A stretch of 34,945 nucleotides of DNA, from positions 1 to 34,945 of the forward strand of contig WQYY01000003.1 in assembly GCA_009780995.1 (NCBI GenBank). The letters run 5' to 3'. Position numbers and translations under genes: made by a program. The notes under the pieces were generated by a model. It searched no databases. It saw only the letters and a list, made by a program, of their open reading frames with translations, and was not told the DNA's origin. Origin of the DNA: Desulfuromonadales bacterium (GTDB lineage: Bacteria; Desulfobacterota; Desulfuromonadia; Geobacterales; DSM-12255). This document shows, piece by piece, positions 7,087 to 13,751 of this stretch (positions are counted from its first letter, which is position 1; the number at the start of each line of letters is the position of its first letter).

Positions 7087-8988
7087 TCATGAAGTCAAAG
7101 CCTCCCACTCTTGATAAAACTCTGCTAGCCTACTACTAGCCTCCCTATGCTCGTCCCCTATTTTTTGCAGCAATACATAATCATTCGCAGTTTCAGGATC
7201 AGCAAGCCTCTCCTCAAGCTCTCTTATATCCTTTTCAGCAGCTTCAATACTCTTTTCAAGTTCTGCAACTTTTTTAAGACGGCTGCGTTCCTCCTTCTGC
7301 TGCCGTTTCTCCTCTTCCTTCTCCTTTAAACGCTCTTCTTTCGTAACAACTTGAGACTTTGCTGCTGTTTCAGTAACAACCGCTTCAGCTCCGTTTTTCT
7401 TAGCAAGGTAATATTCGTAGTCACCAATATAAGAGTTCAGGTTCCCCTTATCCACCTCCACAACCCTTGTTGCCAGGCCATCTATAAAATGTCTGTCATG
7501 GGATACAAATACTACCGTCCCTTGAAAGTCCCTGAGAGCGTCAAGAAGCATCTCTTTGCTGAAAAGATCAAGATGATTGGTAGGTTCGTCCATAAGGAGG
7601 AGATTAGATGGCCTTAAAAGCATCTTTGCAAGGGCAAGCCTGTTTCTCTCCCCTCCTGAAAGCACACTTACTTTCTTCTCAATATCATCTCCCGAAAAAA
7701 GAAAGGCCCCAAGCATATCCCGTAATTTTGGAACCATGTCGTATGGAGCCTCTGAATATAGCTCTTCATATACTGTTTTGCTACCATCCAGACTGTCCGA
7801 CTGATCCTGGGCAAAGTAATCTATAACAACATTATGCCCTGCTGTACGTTCCCCAGCTTGGAACTCTCCACCGGCAAGAAGCTTCATGAGCGTGGATTTA
7901 CCAGCTCCGTTATGTCCTACAAGGGCAATCCTCTCCCCCTTTTCAATAGTAAGACTGACTCTGTCCAGCACTTTCAGGCTGCCGTAACTTTTGGTAACTC
8001 CATTAAGCTCCATAGCAATTCTCCCGCTTTTAGGAGGCTCAGGAAATTTAAAATGTATCTTCCTTCGTTCAGGAGGAATAATAATCCTCTCTATCTTTTC
8101 AAGCTGCTTTATACGGGATTGAACCAAAGCAGCCTTATCCGCTTTATAACGGAAGCGATTGATAAAATCCTCAAGCTTTTCAACTTCCTCATCTTGCCTT
8201 TTCTTTGCTTCACGTATCGCGTCAACTCTGGCTTCTCTCTGCACCAGATAGTTGGTGTAATTGCAGTGATAATCTGTAATAGTATGGTTCCAGACCTCTG
8301 AAATCTTATGACAAACAGCATCAAGGAAGAAATGGTCATGAGATACAAGAATTACTGAAAATGGATAACTGCAAAGGTAGCTTTCAAGCCAGTTTCTGGC
8401 TTCTATATCAAGATGGTTTGTAGGCTCGTCCAGCAGGAGTAAGTTTGGTTTTTTAAGCAGAAGCTTTGCAAGGGCTATCCTCATTTGCCATCCGCCTGAA
8501 AAAGTACCGCAGTCCTTATCCCACTCTGAAGTGAGAAACCCAAGACCATTAAGGACTATAGCAACTTCAGACTCTTTGGAGTATCCACCCTTTATTCTGA
8601 ATTCTTCCTGAAGGCCTCCGTATTTCTCAAGCATACCTGTATAATCCGGAGAGTTATGCGAGACCTGTTCAAGTTCTTTTGTCAGGCTATCCAGTTCCTT
8701 TTCCATTTGTTGTAAATCTGCCAATGCACCCATAACTTCCTGAAACAAGGGCTTTCCCCTGGTAATTATTCCATCTTGGGGGAGATACCCCGCTGTAGCC
8801 CCCTTGGCAAACTGTGTCTCACCGGAAGAGGCCTCTACTTCACCCGCAATAATCCGCATTAAAGTGGTCTTACCCGCTCCGTTCTCTCCTACAAGCCCTA
8901 CTCTCTCACCTTTTTTAAGGTGCCATGAGATACTGGAAAACAGAGGTTTACCCACAAAATCTTTAGAAAAGTTTTTAAGATGTAACAT
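7087..8988 (-). CDS. ABC-F family ATPase (Uup/YheS-like)
   Basis: A 633-residue soluble protein with two ABC ATPase domains and no transmembrane segment, the ABC-F layout. The first Walker A is GENGAGKT (about 36-43) with signature SGGWQMR and a LLLLDEPTNHLD Walker B. The second is GHNGAGKS with SGGERNR and LLLMDEPTNHLD. The roughly 80-residue charged linker between the domains (P-site tRNA interaction motif region) and a C-terminal coiled coil (about 560-630) are present. Members act at the ribosome in translation or antibiotic protection. Which subfamily this is cannot be fixed here. It stands alone between repeat blocks, and its stop codon overlaps a repeat element. Confidence 0.92.
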   Translation of the reverse strand: MLHLKNFSKDFVGKPLFSSISWHLKKGERVGLVGENGAGKTTLMRIIAGEVEASSGETQFAKGATAGYLPQDGIITRGKPLFQEVMGALADLQQMEKELDSLTKELEQVSHNSPDYTGMLEKYGGLQEEFRIKGGYSKESEVAIVLNGLGFLTSEWDKDCGTFSGGWQMRIALAKLLLKKPNLLLLDEPTNHLDIEARNWLESYLCSYPFSVILVSHDHFFLDAVCHKISEVWNHTITDYHCNYTNYLVQREARVDAIREAKKRQDEEVEKLEDFINRFRYKADKAALVQSRIKQLEKIERIIIPPERRKIHFKFPEPPKSGRIAMELNGVTKSYGSLKVLDRVSLTIEKGERIALVGHNGAGKSTLMKLLAGGEFQAGERTAGHNVVIDYFAQDQSDSLDGSKTVYEELYSEAPYDMVPKLRDMLGAFLFSGDDIEKKVSVLSGGERNRLALAKMLLRPSNLLLMDEPTNHLDLFSKEMLLDALRDFQGTVVFVSHDRHFIDGLATRVVEVDKGNLNSYIGDYEYYLAKKNGAEAVVTETAAKSQVVTKEERLKEKEEEKRQQKEERSRLKKVAELEKSIEAAEKDIRELEERLADPETANDYVLLQKIGDEHREASSRLAEFYQEWEALTS

Positions 8989-9489
8989 CTTTTGATCCTG
9001 TATAAATTTTAGATGTTTCTATATAACAAATTTCCTTACCGTATAGAATTTTTTTAAAAGGAATCATGTGTGGACGAATGAAATGAAACGCGTAGGGGCG
9101 CGATTTATCGCGCCCGATGAACTTTCGAGCAATTTGTTTTTGCGGCTTCGGGATGCCTGGTTTTTTATTTAGACCACAGAGAAAACCTTTTATTTTTTAA
9201 CCGCAAGGTGCGCAAAGGTTTCGCAAAGAGCACGAAGTTACTGCGGCCTTTGAGCCGCAATCCCCTGCTCTTGGAAGATTGCGGGTCAAGCCCGCAATGA
9301 CGTCTTTTTTTGTGTCCTTTGCGTACCCCTTGCGTTCTTTGCGGTTTATGTTTTTGTTTCTCTTTAGCTGATCGACCAATTGTATTTTTTACCTGTTAGC
9401 TCAGGTAATACCTAAGCTTACCTATTCTCGACCAATTTGTTTTCTGTCACTTACAAAGTAGGGGACACACACCGAATGTCCCGAAATAC
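8989..9489. repeat. Intergenic repeat block upstream of the ABC-F gene
   Basis: No gene. 9092-9117 is a GTAGGGGCGCGATTTATCGC hairpin element. 9170-9355 is a large imperfect palindrome: degenerate strings of CGCAAAGG/CACGAAG type on the left (from about 9175) and their complements (CCTTTGCG, TTCTTTGCGG) on the right. An ATTGCGGGTCAAGCCCGCAAT hairpin-type element (about 9238-9303) appears inserted in the middle. 9385-9440 repeats the CCTGTTAGCTCAGGTAATAC palindrome flanked by CGACCAAT copies. The promoter of the ABC-F gene should be within about 100 bp of 8988, but I see no convincing boxes. Confidence 0.6.
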
Positions 9490-9637
9490 TTTGCCCATAG
9501 GGCATTCATATCAATAGAAAATAACATACACGATACCAGTAGTCCGTAGGACTTTAACAAAATCAAAACGTTGAAGTCCTACGGACTACATGAGTATGGT
9601 ACGATTTCCCTATTGATATGAATGCCCTACGGGCAAA
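9490..9637. repeat. Nested-palindrome element, copy 1 (REP/MITE-like)
   Basis: Outer 28-bp arms at 9490-9517 and 9610-9637 are inverted copies with one mismatch and carry the ATATCAATAG / CTATTGATAT ends. Inner 16-bp arms at 9539-9554 (GTAGTCCGTAGGACTT) and 9574-9589 are perfect inverted copies. Each arm holds its own small hairpin (GCCCATAGGGC, GTCCGTAGGAC). A related copy lies at 23574-23705. The form resembles REP sequences moved by RAYT transposases. No transposase is in the window. Confidence 0.8.
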
Positions 9638-9688
9638 TCAAAAACCATCTTCACTATCCACGCTGGATTATGACCAAAAGCCGAAGTC

Positions 9689-9720
9689 AAAAAAGGCCCC
9701 GTCGGAGAACCGGCGGGGCT
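9689..9720 (-). terminator. Strong rho-independent terminator of the phosphoesterase gene
   Basis: On the minus strand, GCCCCGCCGG, loop TTCT, CCGACGGGGC (9696-9719) form a 10-bp GC-rich stem with one G-U pair, followed by a run of six or more T. It lies 38 bp past the stop codon at 9758. Confidence 0.85.
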
Positions 9721-9757
9721 GAAGATAGTCAGATATGAGACTGGTTTCAAACCGTCA

Positions 9758-11092
9758 TTAATTTGCCCGTGGAGCAAGGGAAATAGTTCTGGAAACACCC
9801 CATGTTTTCGTATCCCAGAGATATTCCCGTACAGTCATATGTTTCGCACCGGCATCTATAGAGATTACCTGAAAAGAAAGCTTAGTTGGGTCAGGTGTAC
9901 TGGTACCAAGACCGGAAATATCCCCTTTCATAGGAGAGTCTACGCGGAACGTCGGGAGGCTGATGTCATTGTCCGGACCGGTAAAATCATAGAACTGGTT
10001 ATAATTGTCATGGCCGTTGAACCATGCCACGATGTTCTTGTGAGTCTTGAGCCAGGCGACCAATGCCCGCTGGTTGCCTAAAACCTGATATTCTACGCTA
10101 TTAGTGGGAGGATCAGAATACGGAGTAACTGAAGTAGGGGCTGGAGAAGTTGGCGGAATAAAGACATCGGAGATTACAGCTTCGAACATGTTAGTTGAGT
10201 TGATTGACATTGTACCGACCGGAAATGCAGCAGCCGGTGGGGTGTACGGGTTGGTGAGGATCTTGGCTTCAGCTTCCGGCGGAGCGTGGGTGAACAGGAC
10301 TACCGGCGTAGTTGGAGAAACCTTGGCCAGGTCAGCGTCAATTAAATTGCGGTTAATAGCATCAGGCCACATGCCAACGAAGAGGAAATGCACACCATTG
10401 ACGTCACGTGATGTCACGGTGCGATTTGCCGGAGTAGTGTAGCTAGCGCCGCCTGTCGTCATCCCTGCCGTATAATTGGCGGTATCGGCAAACTGTATCG
10501 GAGCGGAGGATCCAATAAAGGAAGCACTTGTCATTGATGTAGCAGGATTCATCATCAGGTTGTAGATGTTAGCATACGCAGTGGCGTCAAGTACGCTACC
10601 GGCCTTATAGTAACCGATGGAATCAGAAATTTCATGGTTACCTGGTGCCAAGTACAAGGGAGCCTGCTTACCGGAACGGTCAGTAACATCGAGCCGGGTG
10701 AAGTAGTCGGCCTGGAACTGAGCCCATATAGCCGCAGCAGGAGCGTTTTTATATGGGTATACTGCTCCTTCAGAACGGTTAATCGTATCGCCGGTGTGTG
10801 CAACGAAATCTACCTCTACAATAGACTGGCCGGCATTGACACCGTCGTCATTGGGGAGCTTAACGCCCTGTTGCTGCAAGCGGTCCATCTCGTCTATCAT
10901 GGCTTCGTTAACCTGCTGGGCGCTGCTCATCCCCGAAAACGCAACCCTCTTGAGACCGTAATGGGTATCAGACGTATAAAAGATTGTGGTAGTCTTGGCC
11001 GGAGATCCCGAATCGGAGCCACCGCATCCGGACAGGAGCAACGCCGTTACCAGCGCAACCAATGTAACTTTGAGACAAGAAACTAAACGCAT
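9758..11092 (-). CDS. Secreted calcineurin-like metallophosphoesterase lipoprotein
   Basis: A 444-residue protein with an N-terminal signal peptide and lipobox (LLLSGC at about 18-23), so it is lipid-anchored in the envelope. Metallophosphoesterase metal-binding motifs appear in order: SDTHYG (about 40), HTGDTINR (about 98), APGNHE (about 148), FTHAPP (about 270) and NGHDNYN (about 360). These would bind a dinuclear metal centre and hydrolyse phosphomono- or diesters. The substrate is not predictable. The region between the motifs is Thr/Pro/Ser-rich, as in exported proteins. AGGAGG lies 6 bp before the ATG at 11092. It is monocistronic, with a strong terminator. Confidence 0.88.
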   Translation of the reverse strand: MRLVSCLKVTLVALVTALLLSGCGGSDSGSPAKTTTIFYTSDTHYGLKRVAFSGMSSAQQVNEAMIDEMDRLQQQGVKLPNDDGVNAGQSIVEVDFVAHTGDTINRSEGAVYPYKNAPAAAIWAQFQADYFTRLDVTDRSGKQAPLYLAPGNHEISDSIGYYKAGSVLDATAYANIYNLMMNPATSMTSASFIGSSAPIQFADTANYTAGMTTGGASYTTPANRTVTSRDVNGVHFLFVGMWPDAINRNLIDADLAKVSPTTPVVLFTHAPPEAEAKILTNPYTPPAAAFPVGTMSINSTNMFEAVISDVFIPPTSPAPTSVTPYSDPPTNSVEYQVLGNQRALVAWLKTHKNIVAWFNGHDNYNQFYDFTGPDNDISLPTFRVDSPMKGDISGLGTSTPDPTKLSFQVISIDAGAKHMTVREYLWDTKTWGVSRTISLAPRAN

Positions 11093-11268
11093 TTTGCTTC
11101 CTCCTATTAAGTAATGTAAACAATTTATTTAATGAGTAGCATGCAATTGTTGCGGCACAACCTCTATTGGGCAACGATATGATTACAAAACAAAAAAAGA
11201 AGTCAGCAATCATAACGCCTGTAAACTCAGGCTATTCCTGGCTTCACAGATTTTCACGCCCTTAAACA

Positions 11269-11298
11269 TTTACATTACCTAACCATAAATGATATAAA
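11269..11298 (+). promoter_or_regulatory. Candidate sigma-70 promoter for the RNase E/G gene
   Basis: TTTACA (11269-11274), an 18-bp spacer and TATAAA (11293-11298) lie about 65 bp before the RNase E/G start. This agrees with a housekeeping promoter, though 18 bp is slightly long. The rest of the 269-bp gap (11093-11361) shows nothing else I can name. Confidence 0.4.
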
Positions 11299-11361
11299 GT
11301 GAAAGTTTTACAATAATTTTATAGGGTTTCACAAACCTAATAACAGAGGATTTTGAGTTAT

Positions 11362-13641
11362 ATGCCAAAAAAAATGCTAATCAACGCCCTCCACCCCGAA
11401 GAATCAAGAGTTGCCATAGTTGACGAAAACGGGCGGTTGGTAGACCTTGATGTAGAAATCACCGATAAAAAACAGATCCGGGGTAACATATATAAAGGAA
11501 CTGTTATCCGTGTAGAGCCTTCTCTTCAGGCAGCTTTCGTTGATATCGGATTAAAAAAACCTGCCTTTTTGCAGATGGGAGAACTGCACCCTGATTTCTG
11601 GCAGTGGAGAGAAGATATTCCTGAAGACCAGAGGAAAAAACGCCCAAGAATTCAGGAAGTGTTAAAAAGAGGCCAGGAGCTTCTGGTACAGGTGGAAAAG
11701 GACGAGCGGGATTTAAAAGGCGCCGCAGTTACCACATATCTCTCCCTTCCGGGACGCTACATGGTTATTATGCCTGGGAACGGAACAACATCGGGTATAT
11801 CAAGAAAAGTTGAAGGCGAAACGGAACGTAAAAAACTTAAAGATATGGCGAAGGAACTGGATATACCTGAAAATATAGGCTACATCATTCGCACAGAGGC
11901 GGTAGGGCAAAACGTTGGAGAAATTCAGAAAGACCTGGATAATCTGGTTAATCGTTATAACAGTATTCGCGATGAGTGGGAAAAGAGCGGCTCTCCTAAA
12001 CTTATATATCAGGAACACCCTGTTGTTATAAGGACAATAAGGGATTATTTCAACGCTGACATTAATGAAGTTTTGGTCGACAGCAAAGAGGTCTTCAAAG
12101 AGACAAAAGAGTTTTTTAAAGAGATAATGCCTAAATTTGTACGGCGTCTTAAACTCCACCAGGAAAAACGCCCTATTTTCTCAAAATTTCAAATTGAAGA
12201 GCAGATTGACCAGATTTATGAAAAGAGAGTACCCCTTAAATCCGGCGGCTCACTGATTATTGAACCAACAGAAGCCCTTGTCTCCATTGATGTAAACTCA
12301 GGAAAATCCATAGCTGAAAAGAGAGTAGAAGATACCGCCTTTCATACAAATATGGAAGCGGCAGAAGAGGCAGCCAGACAACTGCGTCTCAGAGACCTTG
12401 GCGGGCTTATTGTGCTGGATTTCATAGATATGCAGGAGATGAAGCATATAAAAGAAGTTGAAGGAAAACTAAAGGAAGCTTTAAAAGGTGATAAAGCCAG
12501 GGTAACCGTGGGGCGTATATCACAATTCGGCATGTTGGAGATGTCCAGGCAGAGAATAAAACAGACTCTTGAGCAGGGAAGTATTCTTGACTGCCCCCAT
12601 TGCAACGGACGAGGAAAAGTCAAAGGAGTGGAGAGCATGGCTCTCTCTTTCCTGAGAAAGGTGCATGCCTCAGCAGCAAAAGGTAACGCTACCGAAGTTC
12701 GTGGCGGTCTCCCTCTTGAAGTCGCATATTATCTGTTAAACCGGAAAAAGAGAGAGCTTGCCCAAATAGAAAATGATTACGACATCTCAATTACAATAAA
12801 AGGGAAACCTTCTTTCCTTATGAACCAGCTTGAGCTGGAAGTTATCAAAAAAGAGAAACCTAAAGAACAAAAAGAAGAAGATAAGCCTTCTGAGCAGAAA
12901 GCCGAAGCAGATGTTAAGCCTGAAACCGCTGTTGAAGAGGCTAAACAGGAGCAGCCTTCCAAGAAAAAAACAAAAGGTAAAAAGTCCAAGCCGGAAGTTG
13001 CTACAACCGGTTTGAAAGCAGAAGGAGAAGAAAAGCCTCTGAGCACAGTATCGGAAACCCCTGCAGAAGATGAGCTCCCTGTAGAAAAAGGGGAAGAAAC
13101 TCCGGAAGCACCGAAGAAGAAAAGGAGACGCAGGCGTCATAAAAAGCCCAACGCCGGACTCAATACGCCGGAAGTAGCTACAACAACGGAAGAAAGCAGT
13201 GAAAGTCTTCCAAATACAGAACCGGCAAGTCAGCCTGTTGAATCAGAGGAAAAAACGGAACAGAAAGAAGATCCGGCTAAAAAGAAAAAATACCGTAACA
13301 GAAAACATTTTTCTAAAAAGTCTGATAAAGAGGCTGTTCAGGAAGCAGCGACCGTTGCCAATGAAACAGAAACTGGTTCAGATCCTGTAACAGCTGAAAC
13401 GGAAACAAAAACAGGAAAAAAACGGCCTGCTACAAGAAATAAGAAAATTTCCGCTTCTCAAAAGCCGGAGGAAAAAACGGAAAAGAAAGATTCTGAAAGC
13501 GTCAAACCAAAAAAGGCAAAAAAGAACGTCAACTCTGAGGAGACTGCTGAATTGGCTAATTTAACAGATTCCGATGAAACGACAAGGAAGAAAAGGCCGC
13601 AAAACCGGAGCAAAAAACCGTCAGCGAAAAAGGAAGAGTAA
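11362..13641 (+). CDS. rng: Ribonuclease E/G (Rne/Rng family)
   Basis: About 759 residues. I choose the ATG at 11362 over an upstream TTG at 11353, because AGAGGA (11345-11350) would be only 2 bp from the TTG but 11 bp from the ATG, and the protein then starts MPKKMLINA as in relatives. An S1-like domain (about 35-125) is followed by the catalytic RNase E/G core with SIDVNSGKS and GGLIVLDFIDM, which carry the metal-binding aspartates. The zinc-link CPHCNGRGK is at about residue 413. After about residue 500 comes a long Lys/Glu/Pro-rich, low-complexity tail. This is the single-strand-specific endonuclease that starts mRNA decay and processes rRNA and tRNA. The tail could bind RNA or partners, like that of RNase E. 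Symbol rng versus rne is uncertain. Confidence 0.92.
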   Translation: MPKKMLINALHPEESRVAIVDENGRLVDLDVEITDKKQIRGNIYKGTVIRVEPSLQAAFVDIGLKKPAFLQMGELHPDFWQWREDIPEDQRKKRPRIQEVLKRGQELLVQVEKDERDLKGAAVTTYLSLPGRYMVIMPGNGTTSGISRKVEGETERKKLKDMAKELDIPENIGYIIRTEAVGQNVGEIQKDLDNLVNRYNSIRDEWEKSGSPKLIYQEHPVVIRTIRDYFNADINEVLVDSKEVFKETKEFFKEIMPKFVRRLKLHQEKRPIFSKFQIEEQIDQIYEKRVPLKSGGSLIIEPTEALVSIDVNSGKSIAEKRVEDTAFHTNMEAAEEAARQLRLRDLGGLIVLDFIDMQEMKHIKEVEGKLKEALKGDKARVTVGRISQFGMLEMSRQRIKQTLEQGSILDCPHCNGRGKVKGVESMALSFLRKVHASAAKGNATEVRGGLPLEVAYYLLNRKKRELAQIENDYDISITIKGKPSFLMNQLELEVIKKEKPKEQKEEDKPSEQKAEADVKPETAVEEAKQEQPSKKKTKGKKSKPEVATTGLKAEGEEKPLSTVSETPAEDELPVEKGEETPEAPKKKRRRRRHKKPNAGLNTPEVATTTEESSESLPNTEPASQPVESEEKTEQKEDPAKKKKYRNRKHFSKKSDKEAVQEAATVANETETGSDPVTAETETKTGKKRPATRNKKISASQKPEEKTEKKDSESVKPKKAKKNVNSEETAELANLTDSDETTRKKRPQNRSKKPSAKKEE

Positions 13642-13671
13642 TTCTTTAATAGCTTCATCACTCAGAATTAA

Positions 13672-13702
13672 TTCAGGGGGGCTTGAAGCCCTGAACAATT
13701 TT
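13672..13702 (+). terminator. Probable terminator after RNase E/G
   Basis: TTCAGGG (13672-13678) and CCCTGAA (13689-13695) pair around an inner GGGCTTGAAGCCC palindrome, followed by CAATTTT. The T-run is short, so read-through into lipA is possible. Confidence 0.5.
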
Positions 13703-13751
13703 GCATTTCCCGTAGACGAGTTGAAGAGGAAGACAGCGGAAAATTAAGGCA

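Noticed and set aside
11353-11361. TTG start for RNase E/G
   Set aside because: Only 2 bp from AGAGGA; the ATG at 11362 has workable spacing and the usual N-terminus.
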